In this document: in pieces, positions 1 to 7,056 of the stretch
Position numbering within the stretch: the first letter of the stretch is position 1
Layout: every line of letters starts with the position of its first letter
NCBI GenBank assembly: GCA_036489445.1
Contig: DASXFV010000099.1
Location: forward strand, 1-51,232
Source: DAIDKA01 sp036489445
Lineage (GTDB): Bacteria > Pseudomonadota > Gammaproteobacteria > Steroidobacterales > Steroidobacteraceae
Direction: 5' to 3'
DNA length: 51,232 bases
Notes under the pieces: model-generated
Told to the model about the DNA's origin: nothing
What the model saw: only the letters and a program-made list of their open reading frames with translations
The model's database searches: none
Program-made: the position numbers and the translations under genes

Positions 1-141
1 CCAGGGGATGCCGACCGATTCCACCCGGTGATGAACAGGTACTGCGACTCGGTGAAGTCCGGGATCTCATCAAAGGCGTGCAGGTCGCGCGCCTTGCCCT
101 TGTGGTGTTCTTTGTCCGTCTCCAGCGGCAGGCCGTCGAAG
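1..141. repeat. Terminal direct repeat (left copy)
   Basis: Bases 1-141 are identical to 51092-51232. A coding frame (large terminase) continues across the join without a break. This marks a circular or circularly permuted molecule; 141 is also a usual largest k-mer of short-read assemblers, so the repeat is probably an assembly overlap and not a physical terminal repeat. Confidence 0.95.
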
Positions 142-497
142 ATGAACTCCTGCGGGCCCGATCGCCAGCGGGCCTGCTGATCATTCCAGCCGATGGTGTT
201 GCCGGTGATCTGGCACAGACGGCGGCCGAGCTCGCGCGCGTCGTCCTTGAACTCACGGAAGATCGAGGCGCGCTGGTGGCAGTTGAGCGCCAGGCCAAGG
301 ATCAGATCAGATTTACCGCCGCCGGCCTCGCCGCCGTAGTAAAGCTCATCTGCCTCGGAGAAATAGGCCTCGGTCTGTGGGCCGGGGTTTGGGACCCAGC
401 GCATGCTCGCTGTGTCATCCAGCGCAGTCTCCTCGAGCTGCGCGCGCTGGCCAGGCGGCAATCCCTCGAGGGCCTTGAGCACCTGGTCCAGATCCAT
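1..497 (-). CDS. terL: Terminase large subunit, N-terminal part (continues at 51231)
   Basis: This is the ATPase half of the DNA-packaging motor that moves the genome into the prohead. Translated leftward from ATG at 497, which has AGGAA just upstream. Walker A is GGEAGGGKS at residues 55-63 and Walker B is DLHAFDEIP at about 138-146. The frame leaves the window at base 1 and resumes at the right end, because codon 140 coincides with codon 51231 of the repeated segment. The joined protein is 534 aa, a normal TerL length. It lies downstream of the small terminase and one structural gene in the late operon. The split is only a consequence of linearising a circular sequence. Confidence 0.96.
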   Translation of the reverse strand, partial: MDLDQVLKALEGLPPGQRAQLEETALDDTASMRWVPNPGPQTEAYFSEADELYYGGEAGGGKSDLILGLALNCHQRASIFREFKDDARELGRRLCQITGNTIGWNDQQARWRSGPQEFIFDGLPLETDKEHHKGKARDLHAFDEIPDFTESQYLFITGWNRSASP

Positions 498-585
498 GTC
501 AGTTCCTGGCCGGCCCCGGGGAGAGGAACACCCCTCCCCGGAACGCGGTCGCAGTTTTCACTTGAATGGCGTGAGGCGGATCGTA

Positions 586-1416
586 CTAGATCCGATTCAT
601 GCTTGTCATGATGTAGTCGATCTGCGGGTTCCTCGAGGCCGCGGCCGTGCGGTTGAACACCGCGACGATCGGGGTGAGGGCCACCGTTGGCGTGAGTGCA
701 CCGAGCATCGTCACGCCGACCTGCACGCCGTTGTAGAAGAAGTTCGCATTGCCCAGCTGATCCACGCTGATCGCAAACTGCGCGAACGTCGCCGCCACTG
801 GCGCATTGTTGGAGCCGCCCGGCGCGGTCGCCAGGAAACCCTGCGGACCGGCGCCCGCTTTGTTACCGACACACCACCAGGCCGCCGTGGTCATGGTCGT
901 GTCGAACAGGAAGCCCACCGCATCGTTGGCGTTGCCGGTGAAGGCATTGCCCACGCCGCTGCCCTGAATGGGCATCTGCAAGGTTGCCGCGTTGGTCAAG
1001 CCTACGAACATCACCTGGTTGGTGATGACGTCGACCTTCACGCGCGAGTTGAACTCCAGGTTGTTGGTGCCGCCGGTGCCGGCAGCGCCCTGCGCCTTGA
1101 AGTTCAGACCGCCGGTGATCTGCACACCGGAGCCGGCCATGGTCGTGGTGGTCGCGCCGGTGGTACCGAGGATGGTGCCCGACACGCCGGCGTTGGTGGC
1201 GAAGTTGGCGGCCGCCGCGTCCGTGCCCTTGAGCACCGACCAGGTGCCGAGCAAGGCTGCGCCGTCGAAGTCGTCAAACATGACGATATTGTTCGTATCG
1301 CCCAAGGGCATCTGGTTGCCCCATTGCCCGGTGATGAGTCCTAAGCTCGCGATGAGCCGGAAGTCATCCACGGTGGCCACGTACTGGCCATAGATCGATC
1401 GTAAGGGTCGCTTCAC
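586..1416 (-). CDS. Putative virion surface/decoration protein, 276 aa
   Basis: GTG start with a strong AGGAGA seven bases upstream. The protein is rich in Thr, Ala, Gly, Asn and Val and looks like a beta-sandwich (concanavalin-like) fold: alternating hydrophobic strands, a LEFNSRVKV strand, WWCVGNKAG near residue 180, and FAISVDQLGNANFFYNGVQ. No catalytic motif is seen. It sits between the two terminase genes in the late operon, so a capsid decoration, head fibre or minor structural role is inferred from place and composition only. Confidence 0.6.
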   Translation of the reverse strand: MKRPLRSIYGQYVATVDDFRLIASLGLITGQWGNQMPLGDTNNIVMFDDFDGAALLGTWSVLKGTDAAAANFATNAGVSGTILGTTGATTTTMAGSGVQITGGLNFKAQGAAGTGGTNNLEFNSRVKVDVITNQVMFVGLTNAATLQMPIQGSGVGNAFTGNANDAVGFLFDTTMTTAAWWCVGNKAGAGPQGFLATAPGGSNNAPVAATFAQFAISVDQLGNANFFYNGVQVGVTMLGALTPTVALTPIVAVFNRTAAASRNPQIDYIMTSMNRI

Positions 1417-1459
1417 TGAGGTGTCTCCTGCTTGGTGCTGATTGGCTTGGTGGAGATCG

Positions 1460-2113
1460 TCAAACTCCGCCGGCGTTGCCGTCGGCGGAAACTGGTGCGA
1501 CCGGCTCGGCCGGGTCGCTCAATGGGGTGGTGGGCTTCGCCTTAAGGCCCATGGTCAGAAGGAAGGCGATGCGCCGGGCTTTCTCAAGGTCGGTCACCTC
1601 GCTGCGCGTCTCGATCGGACCGCCGCCGGGACCTGAGACCTGCACCTGTTCGGGCAGCGCCTTCATGTACTGCAGCAGGATCTTGAGCGCGCCTTCCTTG
1701 GTGCTGCCCTTGTAGCGGTGCCGGCGGCTGACCACGCGCCGTGCGTCGCCGGTGCCCTCGAACTTGTCCTCGACGTCGATCGACTGCAGCGCCCGACGCA
1801 CTTCGGGGCGCAGTTGATTCAACGGCAGATAGTGGCCGTTCTCATCCTGCAGCTCGCCCGGATCGAAGAATGCCAGGTGGCACAGCTCCTCGATCACGCG
1901 CACTTCGCGAGCCCCGGCGCGTGCGATCGCCTGCGCCTGCTTCTCGGCGATCGCCGCCTTCACCTCCGGGTTGGCCAGCATCTTCGATGCCGCCACATCC
2001 GGGCGCTTGAGCAGCGGGTTGATCGCCCGGATCGCATCGGCGCCGACGCCTGTTTTCACATAGGCATCGACAAAGACCTGCCGCCGGCGGCGCAGCTTCG
2101 CGTAGGCGCTCAC
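1460..2113 (-). CDS. terS: Terminase small subunit, 217 aa
   Basis: DNA-recognition subunit of the packaging terminase (Terminase_2-type). The N-terminal part has the typical 'RRRQVFVDAYVKTGVGADA...AINPLL' arrangement (helix-turn-helix, KRPDVAASKMLANPEVKAAI), then a central 'VIEELCHLAFFDPGEL' segment and a long charged helix ending at about residue 180. The C-terminal 35 residues are Pro/Ala-rich. The start is GTG at 2113: an in-frame TGA at 2119-2117 prevents any earlier start, and the ribosome-binding site is weak, suggesting translational coupling to the basic peptide gene just upstream. Confidence 0.87.
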   Translation of the reverse strand: MSAYAKLRRRRQVFVDAYVKTGVGADAIRAINPLLKRPDVAASKMLANPEVKAAIAEKQAQAIARAGAREVRVIEELCHLAFFDPGELQDENGHYLPLNQLRPEVRRALQSIDVEDKFEGTGDARRVVSRRHRYKGSTKEGALKILLQYMKALPEQVQVSGPGGGPIETRSEVTDLEKARRIAFLLTMGLKAKPTTPLSDPAEPVAPVSADGNAGGV

Positions 2114-2116
2114 GGC

Positions 2117-2248
2117 TCAACGGTTCTTGCGGCGCGCGGCCTTCGCCAGCTTGTTCTTCTGCCGGCGCTTGTCGCGGCGCTTTGCGAAGGCGACGGTCTC
2201 GAAAGTGCCGTCTGCTATGCCGCGTTCACTCTGCCGCGCTGGCCGCAT
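2117..2248 (-). CDS. Small basic protein, 43 aa
   Basis: ATG at 2248 is preceded by GGGGAG at a good distance. The product is strongly basic in its C-terminal half (KRRDKRRQKNKLAKAARRKNR) and may bind nucleic acid. It is in the same frame as the small terminase and is separated from it by only TGA and one GCC codon. No family recognised. Either an independent small gene translationally coupled to terS or, by stop-codon readthrough, an optional N-terminal extension of it. Confidence 0.6.
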   Translation of the reverse strand: MRPARQSERGIADGTFETVAFAKRRDKRRQKNKLAKAARRKNR

Positions 2249-2271
2249 CGACTCCCCATTCGTCGGCACGC

Positions 2272-2643
2272 TCAGGTTCCCTGCAGCGCCAGGCGCGAGA
2301 GGATGATCGTGGCGCCGGTGACAGCGGTCGCGCCGTTTTGGGTGAGCTCCACCTTCGAGAAGGTATTGCGGATCCGGTAGAGCCGGTTCGCTGCGGTGAC
2401 GGTCACGAACACCGGGCCGGCCGCGGAGGCGGCGCCCAGGTCCTCGAAGGCCATGGCGACCAGTGTCGGCACGCTGTCGATCGCCGCCAGCAGGTTCATC
2501 GCGCCGGCGGTTGAGAAGAAGGTGATCGTGTCGTACCGGCCCGCATCGATCGGTCCTGCCACCACGTCATTGGCGTTGACACCGATGCCGCCGCTGTAGC
2601 GCAGGAAATTACCCTGCATGTCCTCTGTTGCAAGTGTCGCCAT
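2272..2643 (-). CDS. Probable small structural protein, 123 aa
   Basis: First gene of the late operon, 26 bases after the T-run of the second terminator. The sequence is neutral and rich in Ala, Thr, Val and Gly, with alternating strands (YDTITFFSTAGAMNLL, GPVFVTVTAANRLYRIRN) typical of a small all-beta virion protein. ATG start with GGAG upstream. Decoration, head-completion or adaptor function is possible; no motif decides. Confidence 0.6.
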   Translation of the reverse strand: MATLATEDMQGNFLRYSGGIGVNANDVVAGPIDAGRYDTITFFSTAGAMNLLAAIDSVPTLVAMAFEDLGAASAAGPVFVTVTAANRLYRIRNTFSKVELTQNGATAVTGATIILSRLALQGT

Positions 2644-2668
2644 GCTGGTGAGAGCTCCGTGGTGTGGG

Positions 2669-2699
2669 AAAAAACAGGCCGCCGGATAAGGGCGGCCTG
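2669..2699 (-). terminator. Intrinsic terminator tR'-like 2
   Basis: On the minus strand a 9-bp perfect GC stem (CAGGCCGCC / GGCGGCCTG) with a 7-nt loop is followed by six T. It lies between the candidate late promoter (2885) and the first late gene (2643). Confidence 0.88.
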
Positions 2700-2786
2700 C
2701 AAAGTCCTGGTGGCTAAGGCTGTCAGATCACCAGGTCTGGCGACGCGCACTCACGGGGGTGAAGGCACGTTTCGCCACTGAGAAAA

Positions 2787-2822
2787 CGCAAAAGGCCCAC
2801 GTCGATCGCTCGAGGTGGGCCT
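2787..2822 (-). terminator. Intrinsic terminator tR'-like 1
   Basis: Minus-strand 8-bp stem AGGCCCAC / GTGGGCCT, loop 14 nt, then TTTTGCGTTTT. First of two tandem terminators downstream of the 2885 promoter. Confidence 0.75.
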
Positions 2823-2857
2823 GGTGGTGCTGGCAGTTACGCCAACTATGGGCCGAA

Positions 2858-2885
2858 AAGCTACCTGACTATGCGCAATTGTCAA
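2858..2885 (-). promoter_or_regulatory. Candidate late promoter (pR'-like)
   Basis: Perfect -35 TTGACA (2885-2880), 16-bp spacer, -10 TAGCTT (2863-2858); start expected near 2850. A transcript from here would reach the second terminator after about 180 nt, close to the size of the lambda 6S leader RNA. The -10 is only a partial match, but a similar TTGACC...TAGCTT box stands before the capsid gene at 45805. Confidence 0.5.
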
Positions 2886-2901
2886 GGCTAGGTGTGGGAT
2901 C

Positions 2902-3411
2902 TCACTTACCCAGAAACCACCCATCGGCTTCTTGAGAAGTCACGCCGAGCAGCTCTGCGACCTCACCGACACCGAAGCCGCTCTCCATCAGCCGCAGTCC
3001 CAGCTGCCGCTTGCCTTCCGGATCGCTCGGCACCTCGATGCCGTTGATTCGCTTGGCAGGAGGCGCCGGCGGCGGTGGCTGACCTTCATCATCGGGCAAC
3101 GCGCGCGGCAGCCCGAAGCCACCGAGCGTGGCCAGCGGTACCGCCGGATTGTTCTGTGCCCACTCGAAGTTCGCCGCGGCGATGCGCCACACAGTGACCT
3201 GCTCCGGGAGTGGCAGGGATGTGACGTGCGTCACGAAGGCGCGGCCGCGGTCGGTGAGGGTGAAGTGACCCTCTTGCGCATCGGTCGTGACGAGGCCGAC
3301 GGCGCGCGTGTTCATCGCGGCCAGGGTGTCCGCTTCCTCACCGCTGACGCTGGAGGCCTGGATCGATGTGTGCGCAACGGCGAACAGCAGTGAGAGTTGC
3401 AACGGGGTCAT
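2902..3411 (-). CDS. Hypothetical protein with C-terminal HTH-like segment, 169 aa
   Basis: ATGA overlap with the preceding gene, so translationally coupled. The N-terminal half resembles a winged-helix arrangement ('GHFTLTDRGRAFVTHV' as a wing strand plus helix); a Pro-rich linker (PPPPAPPAK) follows, and the last 35 residues (GFGVGEVAELLGVTSQEADGW) look like a helix-turn-helix. Last gene before the late promoter. Probably a DNA-binding regulatory protein acting with the Q-like gene next to it; the exact role is unknown. Confidence 0.6.
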   Translation of the reverse strand: MTPLQLSLLFAVAHTSIQASSVSGEEADTLAAMNTRAVGLVTTDAQEGHFTLTDRGRAFVTHVTSLPLPEQVTVWRIAAANFEWAQNNPAVPLATLGGFGLPRALPDDEGQPPPPAPPAKRINGIEVPSDPEGKRQLGLRLMESGFGVGEVAELLGVTSQEADGWFLGK

Positions 3412-3896
3412 AGGTCTGGCTCCCAGCTGGGTATGCGAATGCCGATTTCGTGGAAGCGGCCGAGGTAGTAGCTGAACACGATCTTGCGTTCATCGTAGAC
3501 CGCGCGCAGCCGGATGCGCATGAGCACGGCGATCTCTTGCGTGGAGCGGTCCGAGCGGAACCACAGGAACACGAAGCGTCGGGCCCACTCGGCCGAGCGC
3601 TGAATGGCCTGGTCCACCACGATCGCCACGTCCGGTTGCAGCGGAGTCGGCCGGCTCAACGGCAGGCCTTCAGCTTCCTCGGCATCGATCGGCAGTGTCG
3701 TGCCCTGGCCGACCGACCAGCGCCACAAGAATCGGTCGATGCCGCGGAAGCGCGGATCGAGCGCGGTCTCGCGGCCGAGCGCCTTGATCTGCGCCGGGTT
3801 CAGCCGCTTGATGAACGGCGCCGGCGGGATCCGTGGGTCCGGAGGGTCATGGATGGTCGGGCGTCGATATCGGGCCACAGATACCTGCAGGTTCAC
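3408..3896 (-). CDS. Putative late antiterminator (Q-like), 162 aa
   Basis: GTG start overlapping the previous stop. The C-terminal 65 residues read like Q-type/sigma region 4-like phage regulators: aromatic WARRFVFLWFRSD, then an HTH 'STQEIAVLMRIRLRAVYDE' and a terminal aromatic helix KIVFSYYLGRFHEIG. The N-terminal half is Pro/Arg-rich. The position supports the call: it is followed, after one small gene, by a promoter with two tandem terminators that guard the late operon, as in lambdoid Q-pR'-tR'. Alternative: another HTH regulator of late transcription. Confidence 0.55.
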   Translation of the reverse strand: MNLQVSVARYRRPTIHDPPDPRIPPAPFIKRLNPAQIKALGRETALDPRFRGIDRFLWRWSVGQGTTLPIDAEEAEGLPLSRPTPLQPDVAIVVDQAIQRSAEWARRFVFLWFRSDRSTQEIAVLMRIRLRAVYDERKIVFSYYLGRFHEIGIRIPSWEPDL

Positions 3897-4255
3897 GGCC
3901 GCTCGAGGATGCTGCCGGGTACGACCTGGATCTGTGGCGCCTGTGCGGCCTTGGCCGCTTCCATCTGCGTCGCCTCGTCATTGAGCTTGTTGGTCAGCAG
4001 CACGGTCATCTTGTTGCCATCGACCAGGTGCTCCTTGATCAGCGCCAGGAACAGAACCTCCATGCGCACCGTAAGCAGCTCCATGTCGATCATCAGCTGC
4101 CGCGGATCCACGCCGATCATGCCGGTGTTCGGGTCCGTGTTGAGCTCGAGGAGCGCCTTTCCGTGGCGCGCCATCGCGGTCTGCAGCGGTGACTGTTCAG
4201 GTTGCTGCTGCGCCTGGTCGATGCCGTTGCGCACCGCGTTGTCGATCTTCTCCAT
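3893..4255 (-). CDS. Hypothetical protein, 120 aa
   Basis: ATG preceded by GGGAGAG. Mostly helical, acidic to neutral; amphipathic helix in the middle (MELLTVRMEVLFLALIKEHL) and a Gln/Ala-rich C-terminus. Overlaps the next gene by four bases. Not recognised. Confidence 0.65.
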   Translation of the reverse strand: MEKIDNAVRNGIDQAQQQPEQSPLQTAMARHGKALLELNTDPNTGMIGVDPRQLMIDMELLTVRMEVLFLALIKEHLVDGNKMTVLLTNKLNDEATQMEAAKAAQAPQIQVVPGSILERP

Positions 4256-4291
4256 CGTCGTAACTCTCCCCGTGATGTTTGTGATTGTCGG

Positions 4292-4495
4292 TCAGTGCGC
4301 CAGGTGAGCGTGCAGGCCGAAGCCTATCAGCACACCCACCGCGAAAACTGCGAACCAGATCCACCTGGTCGATCGGCGCGGCGCCGCCGGCGGGTCGATG
4401 CTGGCGAGCTGGCGGTCCAGGTAAGTCCGGAATTGTCCGGTGTCATCCAGTGCAGACGTCTGCTCGCGGGTATGGCGATCCCACTCGTTCCTCAT
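4292..4495 (-). CDS. Small single-pass membrane protein, 67 aa
   Basis: ATGA overlap with the nuclease gene sets the start at 4495. The first 43 residues are hydrophilic (DRHTREQTSALDDTGQF), followed by one membrane helix of about 18 residues (WIWFAVFAVGVLIGFGL) and a His-rich tail. Topology would be N-in by the positive Arg cluster before the helix. Unknown role; early leftward operon. Confidence 0.6.
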   Translation of the reverse strand: MRNEWDRHTREQTSALDDTGQFRTYLDRQLASIDPPAAPRRSTRWIWFAVFAVGVLIGFGLHAHLAH

Positions 4496-4956
4496 GCCGG
4501 CATCTGCCAGCCGCGGGCGGCCAGCACCAGCATGGTCATGTCGTACGCGCGCCGCGGCTTCACGTCCTTGGTGGCGAAGCGCAGCACGGTCCAGCCGAGC
4601 AACGCTGCGGAGTTGTACTTCACCATGTCCTCGTTGATGCCGCCGATCGAGCCGTGGCGGCCGCGGATGATGAGCTCGTGGCCGAAGCACTTCGGACAGC
4701 GCAGCTGCACCGCCATGCCTTCGATCTCGACCGCGACCATGTACTGGCGAAAGCAGAAATCGAATGCCCAGTTGCGCTGCATCTTCGCCTTCGCGAACTG
4801 GTGCTCACGCTCGGCCACCAGGTTCGGCACCATGCCGATCTGCCGGGCGAAGTGGTCGGCTGCCTCGGTCTTGCTGCTGTCGCCTTTGGGAACACCGGCC
4901 TCGAGCGCCAGGTCCGGCCACAGCTCAGCGCTGAGTTTCAGTTGCTTCGATGGCAC
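4492..4956 (-). CDS. Putative phage endonuclease (DUF559/VRR-like fold) with CxxC, 154 aa
   Basis: Start chosen at GTG 4956, which has GGAG seven bases upstream and removes a long out-of-place N-terminus. Core motifs resemble phage PD-(D/E)xK nucleases of the DUF559/Hjc-like kind: FDFCFRQYMVAVEIEG (Asp, then E-x-E), GRHGSIGGINEDMVKYN and AALLGWTVLRF. A CPKC pair is inserted after the second strand; it may hold a metal. The likely role is cutting branched DNA in replication or recombination, consistent with its place near the replication genes. Overlaps the upstream gene by 32 bases. Confidence 0.65.
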   Translation of the reverse strand: MPSKQLKLSAELWPDLALEAGVPKGDSSKTEAADHFARQIGMVPNLVAEREHQFAKAKMQRNWAFDFCFRQYMVAVEIEGMAVQLRCPKCFGHELIIRGRHGSIGGINEDMVKYNSAALLGWTVLRFATKDVKPRRAYDMTMLVLAARGWQMPA

Positions 4957-5242
4957 GAGCGATCTCCATACGCACGAAGGTCTTGGCGGCAACTGGCGCC
5001 AGGTCAGGTTCACCGACGCCAGGTGCAAGGCTCGCGGGCCCGATCACCTGGTACGGATTCTGGAACGGCGCCGGTTTCGAACCGTCATGCCAATGGCCGG
5101 ATGCCTGGATGCGATCGCGCATGCCGCGGTCAGCTGCCGTACGCGCAGCCAGCTCCGCAGGCACACCGATCTCGATCAGCCGCGTGGCGAAGTGTGACTG
5201 GCGTAGCAGCTCACGCTCGCGGCGCTTGGATCTGGAACCCAT
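4925..5242 (-). CDS. Hypothetical protein, 105 aa
   Basis: Basic N-terminus (GSRSKRRERELLRQ), helical 'IGVPAELAARTAADRGMRDRI', a Pro-rich centre and a final helix. Its end overlaps the nuclease start by 32 bases. No family recognised. Confidence 0.6.
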   Translation of the reverse strand: MGSRSKRRERELLRQSHFATRLIEIGVPAELAARTAADRGMRDRIQASGHWHDGSKPAPFQNPYQVIGPASLAPGVGEPDLAPVAAKTFVRMEIARAIEATETQR

Positions 5243-5263
5243 GGTGGCACCCGGCCGCTGGTG

Positions 5264-5518
5264 TTACGCGCCGCCCTGGTCGGAGCCGGCGGCCGCAGCT
5301 TTGGTGTCGGCCGCAGCTTCCTCGACGCTGTAGCCGATATGCGCCGACAGCGACACGCTGATATCGGCGGCATCATCGGGAAGGTCCTCGACGTGCTCGA
5401 CCAGGTGATCGACCAAGCCGCCTTGCAGGCTCGAGTGACCGGCTGGCTTCTGTGCCTCAAGCGCGGTGATGACTGCGGCCTTCGTGGCGCCGGTGGCCGT
5501 GATGCTGACGCTGCTCAT
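5264..5518 (-). CDS. Hypothetical protein, 84 aa
   Basis: Start at ATG 5518 because GAGGAG lies nine bases upstream. An in-frame ATG at 5647, overlapping the end of the previous gene, would add 43 residues but has a weak ribosome-binding site. Acidic, Ala-rich; 'GGLVDHLVEHVEDLPDDAADI' suggests a helix. Not recognised. Confidence 0.5.
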   Translation of the reverse strand: MSSVSITATGATKAAVITALEAQKPAGHSSLQGGLVDHLVEHVEDLPDDAADISVSLSAHIGYSVEEAAADTKAAAAGSDQGGA

Positions 5519-5627
5519 GTGCGGGATCTCCTCGTGGGCTTTTGTGGGAACAAGTGGGCGGAACAGATCGGGCCGCGTCTGGATCAGGTGCTGCAACCCA
5601 AACCAAACAGCCGGCCCGCAGAACGGA

Positions 5628-6485
5628 TCAATGCTTGGGCGAGACATCGACTCGCGACCTGCGCGTCGCGCGACTGGCAGCTGTGGTGCCATCGACCACC
5701 TGACCAGGACGTGCGGTCACCGCTTCGGTTTGCTTGCGCAGGTTTTCCTCGAGGCGTGTCAGGCCTTCGGGACCATCGCCGCTCGGACCCTCCAGGTGCT
5801 CCCCGACGGCGCCGTGATCGCGCACGTCTCCGGAGGCCGGTTGACCTTCCCCGTTGCTCACGTCGGTCGCCGGCGGCGAACCTGCAGCTTCTGGCGCCGG
5901 CGCAGCGCCTGGTGGCTTGAGGTCCAGCGACTGCTGCTTGTCACCGGGTTTTTGGATAAGCCGCGTATCGCCGAGCGTGATCAGCACCGGCTTGTACTGG
6001 TTTTCCTGCAGGCCGAGATTCTCCTCACCAAGACCTGGACGCAGCGTGAGACTGAAGCCCAGCTCCACGATGCCGGCGACGAGGGCCTTCGCGGTGATGC
6101 CGCTGATCTTGCCGATCGGCCGGTCCTTGCCTTCGCTGTCCTGGTCGTGTTCAAACAGGAGCGATCGCGTCGCGCCTTCGACCAGGATCTCCACGTCATC
6201 GAGTGCGAGCTCGATGGAGAACTTCAGCGTGCCGCCCTCGAGCAGCGACCACCAGGGCATCGGTGACCACAGCAGCGTCTGCGCATCCTGGTTGAACCAG
6301 CTGCGGAAGGTGTACTTGCCGAACAGCCGATCAACGGCCGCCTCGAGCAGCTGCAGGCCTTCCATGGGGATCGTGAACGCCGGGACCTTCTCGGTGCCGA
6401 AGTTCAGCAGGTTGTTTGAGATCTTCTTCGCATTGGCCGGTGCGTCATCGAGCACCAGCGGAGATTGCTGTTTGGTCGTGGTCAT
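5628..6485 (-). CDS. Hypothetical protein with low-complexity C-terminus, 285 aa
   Basis: Residues 1-190 look globular and mostly beta (TLKFSIELALDDVEILVEG, YKPVLITLGDTRLI); residues 195-285 are Pro/Gly/Ala/Asp-rich and probably disordered. GGAAG before ATG. Lies between the replication genes and small hypotheticals of the leftward early operon. No known family seen. Confidence 0.65.
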   Translation of the reverse strand: MTTTKQQSPLVLDDAPANAKKISNNLLNFGTEKVPAFTIPMEGLQLLEAAVDRLFGKYTFRSWFNQDAQTLLWSPMPWWSLLEGGTLKFSIELALDDVEILVEGATRSLLFEHDQDSEGKDRPIGKISGITAKALVAGIVELGFSLTLRPGLGEENLGLQENQYKPVLITLGDTRLIQKPGDKQQSLDLKPPGAAPAPEAAGSPPATDVSNGEGQPASGDVRDHGAVGEHLEGPSGDGPEGLTRLEENLRKQTEAVTARPGQVVDGTTAASRATRRSRVDVSPKH

Positions 6486-6520
6486 GGTGGCAATGGCTTC
6501 CAGGGTGAACGGAGTGGAGA

Positions 6521-7054
6521 TTACAGCAGCGCACCAGCTGACGCAGTGAGCTGCTCGCGGGAAAGATGGGTTCGATGCGAGGCGAAAGCTCCGGCGTGAG
6601 CCACCAAGTCAACGCAACGCCGATCGAGCGTCGCGAGCGCGCCTTCATCGCCAGGCTCGCGCGTGGCGTAATCGTTCAGCAACTCTTGCAGCGGACGCTC
6701 CAGCCCGTCGCGATTCTGGATCAGAACCTGCTCGAGCTCGCGATAGGTCAGGCGCGTGTGAGTGCACAGACACGACACGATTCCGCTGCGCCAATAGCCG
6801 CGCTGGAAGTTCACATCGGTCGGTTGCGGCGGCTCGGCATCAGCATCGCGCATCATCGCTGGTCGAGGAAACTTCGTGTCGGCCGTCGCGGTCGCCAGGA
6901 ACGCATCGATCCGACGCTCCACCGAAACCAGCTCAACGTGGCGCAGAGATTTCCACCACGACTCCACGAGCTCGTCCTTGCAGGGTTTGTCGAGCGTCTC
7001 GCACAGGCGCTGCAGCAGCAGCTTGAATTTCGGGTAGTCGCGTTGCAGGTCCAT
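6521..7054 (-). CDS. Putative replication protein, helicase-loader type, 177 aa
   Basis: Start at ATG 7054: GGAGGA is six bases before it (a GTG at 7060 is also possible and would overlap the previous stop). The N-terminal helices (DYPKFKLLLQRLCETLDKP, ELVESWWKSLRHVEL, RRIDAFLATATADTKFPRP) are like those of lambda P/DnaT-style loader proteins placed just after the origin-binding initiator. Coupled to the initiator gene. The function is inferred from this order and the N-terminal pattern; the C-terminal half is not diagnostic. Confidence 0.5.
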   Translation of the reverse strand: MDLQRDYPKFKLLLQRLCETLDKPCKDELVESWWKSLRHVELVSVERRIDAFLATATADTKFPRPAMMRDADAEPPQPTDVNFQRGYWRSGIVSCLCTHTRLTYRELEQVLIQNRDGLERPLQELLNDYATREPGDEGALATLDRRCVDLVAHAGAFASHRTHLSREQLTASAGALL

Positions 7055-7056
7055 GG

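Noticed and set aside
403..1344. Long plus-strand frames opposite the terminase/decoration genes
   Set aside because: His/Arg/Gly-rich shadows of minus-strand genes; the opposite frames give recognisable proteins with good starts.
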